From NCBI GenBank assembly GCA_036257535.1, contig DATAFJ010000089.1, forward strand, positions 1-64,000: a stretch of DNA of 64,000 nt. Direction: 5' to 3'. The translations under genes were made by a program, and so were the position numbers. Shown in pieces: positions 24,538-33,537 of the stretch (the stretch's first letter is position 1; each line of letters starts with the position of its first letter). The notes under the pieces are model-generated. The model ran no database searches. It was given only the letters and a program-made list of their open reading frames with translations, and was not told where the DNA came from. The DNA is from DATAEE01 sp036257535 (GTDB lineage: Bacteria; Acidobacteriota; Vicinamibacteria; Vicinamibacterales; 2-12-FULL-66-21).

Positions 24538-25494
24538 TCAATGATCGGAATGCGAAGGATCGTGCTCGACGATGGAGGCGAGGCGTCGTTTCTGGTCGGG
24601 CGTGAGGAGGCCATCCTTGGCTTCCACGAACCCGCGCCACGCGCGCTCGGAGGCCTGGTTGACCGCTGCAGCGGTGCGCCCCGGCCGCGCGAGCGCGGCG
24701 CGAACCTCGCTGGCCGCGGCGTCGCAGCGCTCTTCCATCGCCCGTCGCTGCGCGCGTTCGAGCTGCGCGAGGGCATCGATGCGCTTGATCTCCGACGCGC
24801 AGCCGTTCTTGGCCGCGAGCGCGAGACCGCGCGCCGCCTCGAGCCGTCCCTTCCCGACCCACGATTCCGGAAGCCCGGCTCTCAGGTAGGGCAGCACGGG
24901 ATGATCGTTTGCGAACATACCGTCGGGGTTCTCGAGCCAGATCCAGGCGTGCACCATCGTCAGGTGCGTGCGACCGTCGCCTCCGCCCAGTTTGCCCCGG
25001 GTGATCTTGTTCTCGGTGAGAAACCGGAGCAGCGGTCGTCCCTCGCTGATGGCACGCGCCAGCTTGACGACGTCGTGAACGTGCCAGTGATCGTCGGACC
25101 CCGCGAAGCCTTCGGGCATGGGGTCGGTCGGCCGGCGATACGTGGTGTAGGCCACTCCAACGAGCCGGCGCTCGTTCGCGATCGTTGCGTACTGAAGCGT
25201 CGACGGGTGATCGAGGGCCAGTGGCTTACGAACGAGATCGGACCGGTACCAGTGTTCGCCCATGAGCGGGCCCTCGCTCCCGAACAGCCTGTAGCCATCG
25301 TCGCGCGCGACGCCATGATCCCGATAGCGTGCCGTGGCCAGCCGCACTTCCTCGATCTGGCTGGCAAGACTGGGAGACGCCGCCGGCGTTTTGGCGGGCG
25401 GCGGCGTCGGCGGCTCGTGATGCTGGTGCTGCCGCGCGAATGCGGGCAGCGCCGCGATGCCGAGAGCTGCGAGAACCGACAGAGGTCGCCTCAT
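24538..25494 (-). CDS. Secreted His-rich protein, unknown
   Basis: A 318-residue exported protein that I do not recognise. A signal peptide (LSVLAALGIAALPAFA) is followed by RQHQHHEPP and a proline linker. The central region has TARYRDHGVARDDGYR, GEHWYRSDLV, a YATIANERRLVGVAYTTYR strand pair, DDHWHVHDVVKLARAI and HLTMVHAWIWLENPDGMFA. The clustered His/Asp/Trp residues look like a metal or haem site (inference). The C-terminal third is helical, rich in Ala/Arg, and ends DPSHSDH. Its start overlaps the TetR stop by 4 bases, and the oligopeptidase follows after 10, so it is the middle gene of a TetR-controlled operon. Confidence 0.75.
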   Translation of the reverse strand: MRRPLSVLAALGIAALPAFARQHQHHEPPTPPPAKTPAASPSLASQIEEVRLATARYRDHGVARDDGYRLFGSEGPLMGEHWYRSDLVRKPLALDHPSTLQYATIANERRLVGVAYTTYRRPTDPMPEGFAGSDDHWHVHDVVKLARAISEGRPLLRFLTENKITRGKLGGGDGRTHLTMVHAWIWLENPDGMFANDHPVLPYLRAGLPESWVGKGRLEAARGLALAAKNGCASEIKRIDALAQLERAQRRAMEERCDAAASEVRAALARPGRTAAAVNQASERAWRGFVEAKDGLLTPDQKRRLASIVEHDPSHSDH

Positions 25495-26150
25495 GCTCGT
25501 TCGACAGGTCCAGCACCATTCAGGTTACAGCCGATGTAGCTGCAAAAGAGAGCCGAGAGTTCGTCAACCAGGCGCTCGTCGTTCAGCTCCGCCGGGTTGA
25601 GGCGAAGGTCCTCGAAGAGGATGGCCTCGCGGATCGTCGCGGCCGTGACGAGGAGCGCAAAGGGGATCGCCTGCTCCGGCGACGGGTGCGCCAGGCGCGC
25701 CCGCTTGTCGAGGAGAAGCGCCGTCAGCCGGCGGCGCACGACCTGATCGACGCGTCGCGCGCGGGCCCGAAAATCCTCGTCATTTTCGGCGCGGAGATCG
25801 AAAAACACCGCACGGAGGAGGCCGGCATTCTGTCGGTGCGCCCGGACAGCCGCCGCGACGAAGCTGCGTACGACTTCGCCCGGGGAGGCGGTACGCCAGC
25901 GCGGGCGGTCGAAGAACGCCGTCCAGAGCGTGATGGCGGCGGCCGTCTGCTGGACGTCGAGGTAGTCGAGGAGGGCACGTTTGTCGGAAAAGCGGCTGTA
26001 GAAGACTCCGATGGAGGTTTTCGCCTCGCGGACCACCTCCCGGATGGACAGTTCCTCGAAGTGCTTCTTTTGTAAGAGTTTCCGCGCTGTGCCGGTGATG
26101 CGGTCGAAGGTCTGCCGGCTGCGATGCTGGCGCGGCCGTTGGAGCGGCAC
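25491..26150 (-). CDS. TetR-family transcriptional regulator
   Basis: A 219-residue TetR regulator. The N-terminal helix-turn-helix reads FDRITGTARKLLQKKHFEELSIREVVREAKTSIGVFYSRFSDKRALL (about residues 15-62); the C-terminal ligand-binding domain is all helical. GTG at 26150 is chosen over the TTG at 26168 because the latter lies inside the operator palindrome, and a TATAAT box sits six bases before the GTG, suggesting a leaderless message. It heads the operon with the His-rich protein and the oligopeptidase, and probably represses itself and both. Confidence 0.9.
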   Translation of the reverse strand: MPLQRPRQHRSRQTFDRITGTARKLLQKKHFEELSIREVVREAKTSIGVFYSRFSDKRALLDYLDVQQTAAAITLWTAFFDRPRWRTASPGEVVRSFVAAAVRAHRQNAGLLRAVFFDLRAENDEDFRARARRVDQVVRRRLTALLLDKRARLAHPSPEQAIPFALLVTAATIREAILFEDLRLNPAELNDERLVDELSALFCSYIGCNLNGAGPVERA

Positions 26151-26156
26151 GCGCGA

Positions 26157-26182
26157 ATTATAGAACAAGAACTCTTGTTCTA
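26157..26182 (-). promoter_or_regulatory. TetR operator and -10 box
   Basis: TAGAACAAGA-AC-TCTTGTTCTA at 26161-26182 is a perfect 10+10 inverted repeat with a two-base centre. Immediately downstream, on the minus strand, is TATAAT (26162-26157), six bases before the GTG start. The operator fills the region between -35 and -10, an ideal repression site. Confidence 0.75.
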
Positions 26183-26238
26183 ATTAGTCGACGACCGGGG
26201 TCTCAAGCGCGGGTTGAGCCACGCCGCACTCACCTTCG

Positions 26239-26257
26239 TATATCGGATTCCGATATA
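26239..26257 (+). promoter_or_regulatory. PadR operator palindrome with overlapping -10
   Basis: TATATCGGA-T-TCCGATATA is a perfect 9+9 inverted repeat, 13 bases before the ATG of the second PadR gene. TATACT at 26254-26259 inside its right arm is a good -10, so binding would block the promoter. It resembles palindromes described for PadR regulators and differs from the site at 3743-3773. Confidence 0.7.
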
Positions 26258-26270
26258 CTCCGCCATCACC

Positions 26271-26609
26271 ATGAGGCCACCCTCACTTGCCGTCGTCCAC
26301 ATGTTGCTCGCCCTCAGCGGCGGCCAGCGCCACGGTTACGCGATCAAACAGGACGTCGAGCGCCGCACCGGCGGCGACATCCGTCTGGGTCCCGGAACAC
26401 TCTACGAGGCGATCCAACGCCTCGAAGAGGACGGCCTGATCGAAGAGGCGCCCGCGTCGGCGGATCAGTCCGGCCGCCGTGTGTATCGCCTGACACGCGC
26501 GGGACGAGCGGCGCTGCGCGTCGAGCTTCGCCGGTACGACACGGTGCTCGCGCACGCGCGAACGATCGCACCCGAGCTGATCGATCGGACCTCGGGCGGA
26601 GGTGCGTGA
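26271..26609 (+). CDS. PadR-family transcriptional regulator
   Basis: A 112-residue PadR protein: winged helix-turn-helix with LAVVHMLLALSGGQRHGYAIKQDVERRTGG, recognition helix GPGTLYEAIQRLEEDGLIEEA and wing RVYRLTRAGRAAL, then one dimerisation helix. ATG 26271 gives the standard length. It overlaps the ADOP permease start by one to four bases (GTGATG/TGA), so the two are coupled. A strong palindrome at 26239-26257 covers its own -10. Confidence 0.92.
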   Translation: MRPPSLAVVHMLLALSGGQRHGYAIKQDVERRTGGDIRLGPGTLYEAIQRLEEDGLIEEAPASADQSGRRVYRLTRAGRAALRVELRRYDTVLAHARTIAPELIDRTSGGGA

Positions 26610-29329
26610 TGGGCGGCCGCCTGCGCGTGTATCGAGTGCTGTCGCGCCTCTATTCGCGGTCGTTCAGGCGGAGTTACGGCGCGGAGCTCGAGGCGACGTT
26701 CATGCTCTCGCGTGAGGAACCGCGGTACTCGCGACGCGGGGGTGAGTGGCTCTTCTGGTTCGATATGCTTCGCGACCTGTCGGTGTCGGTCGCACGTCAA
26801 CGGATACGACAGGCAGCGTTGGCCGCCTCGCGAATCTCCCACGAATCTCGCCGCCCACAGACAGGCGGCGGCAAGGTGGACCTCATGCTTCATGACTTCC
26901 GTCACGCGCTGCGCGTCGTCTTTCGTCAGCCGGGGTTTGCTACTGCCGCGGTCCTCTCGCTCGCGCTGGGCATCGGCGGCAGCAGCCTCATTTACGGCCT
27001 CGTCGACGCGCTGGTGCTCCGGCCGTTTCCGTATCCGGAAGCGGATCGTCTCGTGGCGGTCGGCGTCGCTTTTCCGCGGCAGGGCACCGCGGGGGCAGGG
27101 GCCCCCGGATCGAGCGGCGCACGACGGTTCATCGAGGTCCTGTCGCCGGCCGAGTACGGCGACATCCGCGCGGGTCGCAGCTTCGCCCGGACGACGGCCT
27201 TCGATCTCGGGAACCGGAATCTCGTTGGCGGCGATACGCCGGAGCGGCTGTTCACCGCACTCCTGCTCGACGATCCATTCAGCGTCATCGGCATGCGGCC
27301 CGCTCTCGGCCGTGGCTTCCTGCCGCACGAGCTCGCACCGAACGGCCCGCCGGTCGCCATCATCAGCCATCGAGTGTGGCAGAGCCGCTTCGGTGGCGAT
27401 TCCGCCATCCTCGGGCGAGCTATTCGCATCGGTGGGCAGTCGGCCGCTGTCGTCGGCGTCATGCCGCCGGGGCTGCTGCTGCTGGGAACCGACCTGTGGA
27501 TCCCGTGGGGCGGCGACCAGACGCGGATGCCCCGGAACGTCCGTCAGTTCACCGTGCTCGGCCGGCTCGCGCAAGGTGCAAGTCTCGCCAGCGCCAACGC
27601 CGAGATGACTGCGATTGCCGGCCGCATCGACCGTGAGTTCCGGGGCCAGTTCCGCGAGTACGAAGGCTGGCGACTCGAAGCGCGTCCGTGGGCGGCGGCG
27701 GTGACGGGCGAGCTTCGGCAACCCGCGCTGGTGATGCTCGGCGCGGTCATTCTCGTGCTGCTCATCGCGTGTGCGAACGTGGCGAACCTGCTGCTGGCGC
27801 GCGCGGCCTCGCAGCAGCGCGACGTCGCCGTTCGTCTCGCGCTCGGAGCGGCGCGCTGGCGCGTGGCGCGCGAGCTCCTCGCCGAGAGTCTGGTACTCTC
27901 GATCGCCGGCTGCGCGGCCGGGCTTGCGTTCGCAGCAGCCGGTCTCACGATCGCGCCAGAGTTCCTGCCGATGGAGTTTACTGAGATGGGCGCGGACGTC
28001 GGCCTCAGCGTGAGGGTCGTGGGTTTCGGCATCGGCCTCGCGGTGATGTCGGCCGTGATCGTCGGCCTCGTCCCCATTCTCCGGGCCTGGCGCACGGCGC
28101 CGCGGGAATGGCTCAAGCTCGAAGGGCATCGCGCCACCTCCGGCCGCGCCCTCCTTCGCTTCCGGCACGCGTTCATCGTCACCGAGGTGGCGCTCGCCGT
28201 GGCGTTGCTCGTCGGCGCCGGCCTGCTGGTCCGGAGCTTCATTCGCATGCAGGCGACCGATCTCGGATTCGATCCGGCGCGCGTCCTGACCATGAGGCTC
28301 ACGCTGCCGCGTGAAAAGTACAAGGGTGAAGCGGTGAACCTGTTTTTCAACCAGGCAGTGGAGCGCATTGGCGCGCTTGCGGCTGTTGAGCGAGCCGCCG
28401 CGGCGTCGCAGTATCCACCGATGGGAGCGTTCGACACCGCCGTCGACATCGAAGGCGCGGAGGCTGCCGCCGCCGTCAGGCCGAACGCCTTCTTCACGTT
28501 CGCGAGCCCCGGATACTTTGCCACGCTCGGCGTGCCGCTGAAGTCCGGCCGGGCGTTCACCGACAGGGACACGGTTCGCGCGCCGCTCGTCGCGATCGTC
28601 AACGAGGCGTTCGCGGCCCGCGTGCTTCGCGGTGAGCGCCCGATCGGCCGGCGATTGCGCCTTGGCGATTCCGGGCCGGATCGTCAATGGGTGGAGATCG
28701 TCGGCGTCGTGGGCGACACGCGTAACCGCGGGGCCGCCGCCCCGATCGAGCCGGAAGTCTTCCTGCCGGTCAACCAGCAGACGATGTGGAACCAGTTGTT
28801 CCTGCTCGTTCGCGCGCGCGGCGACGCGGCGGCGCTGCTCCCGGCGGTGCGCCGGGAGATCCTTGCGCTCGACAATGAGCAGCCGGTCTACGCGATCGCT
28901 ACGCTGGAGGACTCGCTCCGCCGGGCAGTCTTTCCGCAGCGTGTGTCGCTCGCGCTTATCGGGCTCTTCGCAGTGGTCGCGCTCGTGCTCGCCGCGGTCG
29001 GTGTTTACGGAGTCATCTCGCATGGCGTCGCCGCGAGGACGCAGGAGATCGGCATCCGTATGGCGCTCGGCGCCGATGCGGCGGCCGTTATCCGGATGAT
29101 CGTGCGGCAGGCCTTTACGCTCGTCGGGCTCGGACTCGGCGCTGGCCTGGCGCTCGCGCTGCTGGCCGGCCGGGCGCTGACGACGCTTCTCGTCGGGGTG
29201 ACGCCCAGGGATCCGGGCACGCTCGCAGCGGTTACTGCGCTTCTGGCCCTGGTCGGGCTCGCCGCGGGGTATCTGCCAGCGCGGCGCGCGGCGCGCGTCC
29301 CGCCCTCGGAGGCGTTGCGATATGAATAG
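26609..29329 (+). CDS. ADOP-family ABC transporter permease (MacB/FtsX type)
   Basis: A 906-residue permease of the same family as the one at 716-3352. A helical prefix (1-90) is followed by the first helix of the FtsX module (ATAAVLSLALGIGGSSLIYGLVDALVLRPFPYPEADRL), a periplasmic MacB domain, a three-helix block near residues 375-500 (VMLGAVILVLLIACANVANLLLARA), a second periplasmic domain, and a terminal block ending ALVGLAAGYLPARRAARVPPSEALRYE. No ATPase is adjacent. Start ATG 26609 overlaps the PadR stop (TGATG); a GTG directly before it is also possible. Controlled by PadR; substrate unknown. Confidence 0.9.
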   Translation: MGGRLRVYRVLSRLYSRSFRRSYGAELEATFMLSREEPRYSRRGGEWLFWFDMLRDLSVSVARQRIRQAALAASRISHESRRPQTGGGKVDLMLHDFRHALRVVFRQPGFATAAVLSLALGIGGSSLIYGLVDALVLRPFPYPEADRLVAVGVAFPRQGTAGAGAPGSSGARRFIEVLSPAEYGDIRAGRSFARTTAFDLGNRNLVGGDTPERLFTALLLDDPFSVIGMRPALGRGFLPHELAPNGPPVAIISHRVWQSRFGGDSAILGRAIRIGGQSAAVVGVMPPGLLLLGTDLWIPWGGDQTRMPRNVRQFTVLGRLAQGASLASANAEMTAIAGRIDREFRGQFREYEGWRLEARPWAAAVTGELRQPALVMLGAVILVLLIACANVANLLLARAASQQRDVAVRLALGAARWRVARELLAESLVLSIAGCAAGLAFAAAGLTIAPEFLPMEFTEMGADVGLSVRVVGFGIGLAVMSAVIVGLVPILRAWRTAPREWLKLEGHRATSGRALLRFRHAFIVTEVALAVALLVGAGLLVRSFIRMQATDLGFDPARVLTMRLTLPREKYKGEAVNLFFNQAVERIGALAAVERAAAASQYPPMGAFDTAVDIEGAEAAAAVRPNAFFTFASPGYFATLGVPLKSGRAFTDRDTVRAPLVAIVNEAFAARVLRGERPIGRRLRLGDSGPDRQWVEIVGVVGDTRNRGAAAPIEPEVFLPVNQQTMWNQLFLLVRARGDAAALLPAVRREILALDNEQPVYAIATLEDSLRRAVFPQRVSLALIGLFAVVALVLAAVGVYGVISHGVAARTQEIGIRMALGADAAAVIRMIVRQAFTLVGLGLGAGLALALLAGRALTTLLVGVTPRDPGTLAAVTALLALVGLAAGYLPARRAARVPPSEALRYE

Positions 29330-29354
29330 GGGCGTGCGGTAGCATTAGAGGTTC

Positions 29355-32168
29355 ATGGCCGGGTGGGAAGACTTCTCCGGGATCAATCGTGGATACGTGC
29401 TCGAGCTCTACGAACGGTATCGCCACGATCCCTCTTCTGTCGACGACGATACGAGGCGGTATTTCGAGCGATGGTCCCCCCCGGCGGATGAACCTGTATC
29501 TGCGGCCCGGCCGCAGGAGGAGCGCCGGTCCGAGCGTACTGCCGCGATCGTCGGAGCGGTCGCGCTTGCGCAGTCGATCAGGCGCTACGGCCATCTTGCG
29601 GCTCGAATCGATCCGCTGGGAAGCCGGCCCCCTGGAGATCCGCTTCTCCTCGAGCGCACGCACGGTGTTACCGAGGAAGATCTGAAGCGTCTGCCGGCCG
29701 CCATCATCGGCGGCCCGATCGCCACCGAGGCGGCCGACGCTGCTGAAGCGATCGCCGCGCTTCGCAGGGTGTACTGTTCGACGACCGGCTACGATCTCGC
29801 GCATATCTTCGTACCGGAGGAGCGCGAGTGGCTGCGCGAGTCCGTCGAGCGAGGCCGCTTCCGTCCGCCTGCCGCGCCAGTCGACGAACGCGCCCTGCTC
29901 GAACGGCTGACCGACGTCGAGGTTCTCGAGCGGTTCGTCCACCGCAGCTTTCCCGGAAAAACGCGGTTCTCGATCGAAGGGCTCGACATGCTCGTGCCCG
30001 TGCTCGACACCGCCATCGCCGGCGCGGCCGACGCGGGAATCGGCAACGTGATCATCGGGATGGCCCATCGCGGGCGGCTGAACGTGATGGCGCACGTTCT
30101 GGGCAAGCCGTACGAGCAGATCCTCGCGGAGTTCAAGGATCCGCTCCAGTCGCGCAGCTTCCGGGAGGACATGGCCTGGAGCGGCGACGTGAAGTATCAC
30201 GCCGGCGCGTCCCGCTCCATAGCAGACGAGGAGTCGCGGCTCGTCGTGACGATGCCGCCCAACCCGAGTCACCTCGAGGCCGTCGATCCAATCGTGGTCG
30301 GTATGGCGCGTGCGGCCGGTACGCGAGCCGATCAGGCCGGCGCCCCGAGCTTCGACCCCACGGTATCGCTTCCGGTCCTGATTCACGGCGACGCGGCATT
30401 CCCGGGCCAGGGGGTCGTAGCCGAGACGCTGAATCTGTATCGGCTGCCCGGGTATCAGACGGGCGGCACGATTCACATCATCGCGAACAACCAGCTCGGG
30501 TTCACCACGCTGCCCGAAGAGGCGTACAGCACTTCGTATGCGAGCGGGCTCGCACGCGGCTTCAAGATCCCGATCCTGCACGTCAACGCGGACGACGCCG
30601 AGGCCTGCGTGGCGGCCGCGCGCCTGGCATTCGAGTATCGCGCGCGCTTCCGCCGCGACGTGCTGATCGATCTCGTCGGCTACCGTCGCTACGGTCACAA
30701 CGAGGGCGACGAGCCTGCCTTCACCCAGCCGCTCATGTATCAGCGGATCGCATCGCATCCGACCGTCCGCGAGATCTGGGCTCGAGCACTCCAGGAGCGC
30801 GGCGTCGTCGACGAGGCTCTGCCCGACGCGCTCGTCCGGGAGCGGATGGACGCGTTGCAGAGGACGCTCGACGCGCTCCGGCCGGAAGAGGCGCTCGTCG
30901 AGCCGCAACCGGAGCTCGCGCCTGCCGGTGCCGCGAGGCGCGCGCGCACGGCCGTGCCGCTTGATCGGCTTCGCGCCCTCAACAACGCGCTGCTGAAGCT
31001 GCCGGACGATTTTTCAATCCACCGCAAGCTCGAGAAGGCTCGCGAGCGCCGCCGGCAGGTGCTGGACGACCCGGACGCGCGGACGATCGAGTGGTCGACG
31101 GCCGAGGAGCTCGCGCTCGGTTCGATCCTCGAAGACGGCGTCGCAATCCGGATGACGGGCGAGGATGTTCAGCGCGGGACGTTCAGCCAGCGTCACGCGG
31201 TCTTTCACGACGTGAAAACCGGCGCGAAGTACACGCCGCTCCAGGGCATCCCGCACGCGAAAGCGGCGTTCGAGATCCACAACAGTCCGCTCTCGGAGAA
31301 CGCCGTGCTCGGATTCGAGTACGGATACAGCATCCAGTCGCCATCGCGGCTCGTCATCTGGGAAGCGCAGTACGGCGACTTCATCAACGGCGCGCAGGTC
31401 GTCGTGGACGAGTTCCTGGTCTCGGCGCGTGCGAAATGGGGCCAGGAGCCGTCGCTCGTCCTGCTGCTCCCGCACGGCCACGAGGGCCAGGGACCCGATC
31501 ACGCGAGCGCGCGTCCGGAGCGGTTTCTGCAGCTCGCAGCCGACGTCAACATTCGCGTGGCGAACTGCACGACGGCCGCACAGTACTTTCATCTATTGAG
31601 GCGCCAGGCAGCGCTCCTCGTCGACGATCCGCTGCCGCTCATCGTCTTGACGCCGAAGAGCCTGCTGCGCCATCCGTTCGTCGCGTCCGCGGCGCGCGAG
31701 CTGTCGGAGGGCCGCTGGCGTCCCGTGCTGGACGACGAAACCGTTGCGAAAGATCAGGTGAAGCGCCTGCTGCTGTGCAGCGGCAAGATCGCCGTCGACC
31801 TCTTCACCAGCGACGATCGACAGAGCGCCCGCGAAGCGGCGATCGTGCGCGTCGAGCAGTTGTATCCCTTTCCGGTCGACGACGTGCAGGCGGCGATCGC
31901 GAGCTATCCGGCGGCCACCGACGTGGTGTGGGTCCAGGAAGAGCCGGAGAATATGGGCGCATGGGAATTCGTCCGGCCGCACCTCGAGGCGCTCGTCGGC
32001 CAGCGAAGGCTCGCCGTGCTCGCGCGGCCGCGGTCGTCGAGTCCGGCGGAAGGATCCGCCGCGCGGCACGCCCGGAACCAGCAGCTGCTCATCCGCCGGG
32101 CGCTCAATCCGCAGGGATCGCCCCGCGAAGAAGCCACGCACGTAACCGAGAACCGGGGCGAGACGTAA
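29355..32168 (+). CDS. sucA: 2-oxoglutarate dehydrogenase E1 component
   Basis: A 937-residue thiamine-diphosphate enzyme, decarboxylating 2-oxoglutarate in the TCA cycle. Seen are the N-terminal docking segment (WEDFSGINRGYVLELYERYRHDP), GMAHRGRLNVMAHVLGKP, the ThDP/Mg site GDAAFPGQGVVAETLNL with NNQLGFTT, RYGHNEGDEPAFTQP, FSQRHAVFHD and the C-terminal transketolase-like domain (VRVEQLYPFP). Length is normal. A TAGCAT box lies nine bases before the ATG. The E2 gene follows after 29 bases; no E3 (dihydrolipoyl dehydrogenase) is in the window. Confidence 0.95.
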   Translation: MAGWEDFSGINRGYVLELYERYRHDPSSVDDDTRRYFERWSPPADEPVSAARPQEERRSERTAAIVGAVALAQSIRRYGHLAARIDPLGSRPPGDPLLLERTHGVTEEDLKRLPAAIIGGPIATEAADAAEAIAALRRVYCSTTGYDLAHIFVPEEREWLRESVERGRFRPPAAPVDERALLERLTDVEVLERFVHRSFPGKTRFSIEGLDMLVPVLDTAIAGAADAGIGNVIIGMAHRGRLNVMAHVLGKPYEQILAEFKDPLQSRSFREDMAWSGDVKYHAGASRSIADEESRLVVTMPPNPSHLEAVDPIVVGMARAAGTRADQAGAPSFDPTVSLPVLIHGDAAFPGQGVVAETLNLYRLPGYQTGGTIHIIANNQLGFTTLPEEAYSTSYASGLARGFKIPILHVNADDAEACVAAARLAFEYRARFRRDVLIDLVGYRRYGHNEGDEPAFTQPLMYQRIASHPTVREIWARALQERGVVDEALPDALVRERMDALQRTLDALRPEEALVEPQPELAPAGAARRARTAVPLDRLRALNNALLKLPDDFSIHRKLEKARERRRQVLDDPDARTIEWSTAEELALGSILEDGVAIRMTGEDVQRGTFSQRHAVFHDVKTGAKYTPLQGIPHAKAAFEIHNSPLSENAVLGFEYGYSIQSPSRLVIWEAQYGDFINGAQVVVDEFLVSARAKWGQEPSLVLLLPHGHEGQGPDHASARPERFLQLAADVNIRVANCTTAAQYFHLLRRQAALLVDDPLPLIVLTPKSLLRHPFVASAARELSEGRWRPVLDDETVAKDQVKRLLLCSGKIAVDLFTSDDRQSAREAAIVRVEQLYPFPVDDVQAAIASYPAATDVVWVQEEPENMGAWEFVRPHLEALVGQRRLAVLARPRSSSPAEGSAARHARNQQLLIRRALNPQGSPREEATHVTENRGET

Positions 32169-32197
32169 CAGACCGCGCAGTCAAAGGTCCAAGGACA

Positions 32198-33502
32198 ATG
32201 TCATCGAATGTCGTCGTGCCCGAGCTCGGGGAATCGATCGTCGACGCGCGCGTGTCGCGCTGGCTGAAGAAAGAAGGGGAGCGCGTGTCGGCCGGCGACC
32301 CGCTCGTCGAGCTCGAGACCGACAAGATCGACCTCGAAGTCGGCGCGCCGCGCGCCGGAGTGCTCGCGCGCATCGACCGCCGCGACGGCGAGGACGTGAA
32401 GATCGGCGAGGTGCTCGGCGTCATCGAAGAGGAAGGGGCCAGGGAGCAGGCGTCCGCCGCCGCCAAGGCTCCGGCGGACAAGCCGACGGACAAGTCCGCT
32501 GAAACGGCGCCGCTTGAGAGGCAGCCGGTCGAGACGCGCCAGCCTCGCTCGACCCCTTCCGCGCGGCGCGTGGCCGACGAGCACGACGTGAAGCTCGGCA
32601 CCGTCAAAGGAACCGGCGACGGCGGGCGGGTCATGCGGAGAGATGTCGAAGGTGCGGTGGGTGCATCGGGGGCATCAGGTGCATCAGGTGCATCGGGTGC
32701 ATCGGGTGCATCGGGTGCGGGTGCGACGGGTGCACTGAGTGCACCAGCACCGAGTGCACCCACTGCACCGAATGCACCCAGTGCACCCAGTGCACCAGGG
32801 GTACGTCCTGAAGAACGCGTCCGGATGTCCAAGCGCCGCGCCACCATCGCGAAGCGGCTGGTCGAGGCCCAGCGGACCGCGGCCATGCTCACGACCTTCA
32901 ACGAGGTCGACATGACGGGCGTGATGACGCTCCGCGAGCGGCGCAAGCAGGCGTTCAAGGAGAAACACGGCGTCTCGCTCGGCATCGCATCGTTTTTCGT
33001 GAAGGCGGCCATCGGCGCGCTGCGCGACTTCCCCCGGCTCAACGCGGAAATCGAGGGGGACGAGATGATCATCAAGCGCTACTACGACATCGGGGTCGCG
33101 GTAGGCGCCGAGGAAGGGCTCGTCGTCCCCGTGCTGCGCAACGCCGATCGCATGTCGTTTGCCGAGATCGAGATCGGCATCCGCGATTTCGCAAAACGCG
33201 CGGCCGACGGTACGCTCACGCTTGAGGATCTGCGCGGCGGGACGTTCACGATCACCAACGGAGGCGTGTTCGGATCGCTGATGAGCACGCCGATCCTGAA
33301 CCCGCCGCAGGTCGGCATCCTCGGGCTGCACAAGATCGAGGATCGGCCGATCGCGGTTCAGGGAAACGTCGAGATCCGGCCGATGATGTACGTGGCGCTG
33401 TCCTACGATCACCGCATCGTGGACGGCGCCGAGGCGGTGCGTTTCCTGGTCCGCGTCAAGGAGCTCGTGGAGGATCCGGGAACGCTGCTCATCGAGTCGT
33501 AG
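32198..33502 (+). CDS. sucB: 2-oxoglutarate dehydrogenase E2 (dihydrolipoyl succinyltransferase)
   Basis: A 434-residue E2 acyltransferase. Lipoyl domain, residues 2-77, with Lys43 in ETDKIDLEV carrying lipoate; peripheral subunit-binding domain, about 119-152 (STPSARRVADEHDVKLGTVKG...GGRV); then a low-complexity linker and the catalytic domain from about residue 203, with active-site DHRIVDG. The linker (153-198) is striking: GAS repeated five times, then xAP repeated six times, encoded by a 9-base tandem array followed by its inverse complement. E1 adjacency makes the succinyl-transferring role likely. It is cotranscribed with sucA. Confidence 0.93.
   Translation: MSSNVVVPELGESIVDARVSRWLKKEGERVSAGDPLVELETDKIDLEVGAPRAGVLARIDRRDGEDVKIGEVLGVIEEEGAREQASAAAKAPADKPTDKSAETAPLERQPVETRQPRSTPSARRVADEHDVKLGTVKGTGDGGRVMRRDVEGAVGASGASGASGASGASGASGAGATGALSAPAPSAPTAPNAPSAPSAPGVRPEERVRMSKRRATIAKRLVEAQRTAAMLTTFNEVDMTGVMTLRERRKQAFKEKHGVSLGIASFFVKAAIGALRDFPRLNAEIEGDEMIIKRYYDIGVAVGAEEGLVVPVLRNADRMSFAEIEIGIRDFAKRAADGTLTLEDLRGGTFTITNGGVFGSLMSTPILNPPQVGILGLHKIEDRPIAVQGNVEIRPMMYVALSYDHRIVDGAEAVRFLVRVKELVEDPGTLLIES
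32654..32791. repeat. In-gene inverted nonamer array in the E2 linker
   Basis: GGTGCATCR units (9 bases, encoding Gly-Ala-Ser) form the left arm, and GCACCNANT units (encoding Ala-Pro-Ser/Thr/Asn) form the right arm. The centre is the 8+1+8 palindrome GGTGCACT-G-AGTGCACC at 32729-32745. The arms are largely reverse complements, so the mRNA could form a long hairpin while the frame stays open. Confidence 0.85.
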
Positions 33503-33537
33503 TAGCTGGGGGTGGGGCCCCACGACAAAAGAGAAAA

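Noticed and set aside
26465..29023. Long minus-strand open frame opposite the second ADOP permease
   Set aside because: Composition bias of the opposite strand; the plus-strand protein has full FtsX/MacB features and the reverse one has none.
29355..33502. Pyruvate or branched-chain dehydrogenase instead of 2-oxoglutarate dehydrogenase
   Set aside because: The E1 is a single chain of about 937 residues with 2-oxoglutarate-type motifs, unlike two-chain branched-chain E1 or AceE.
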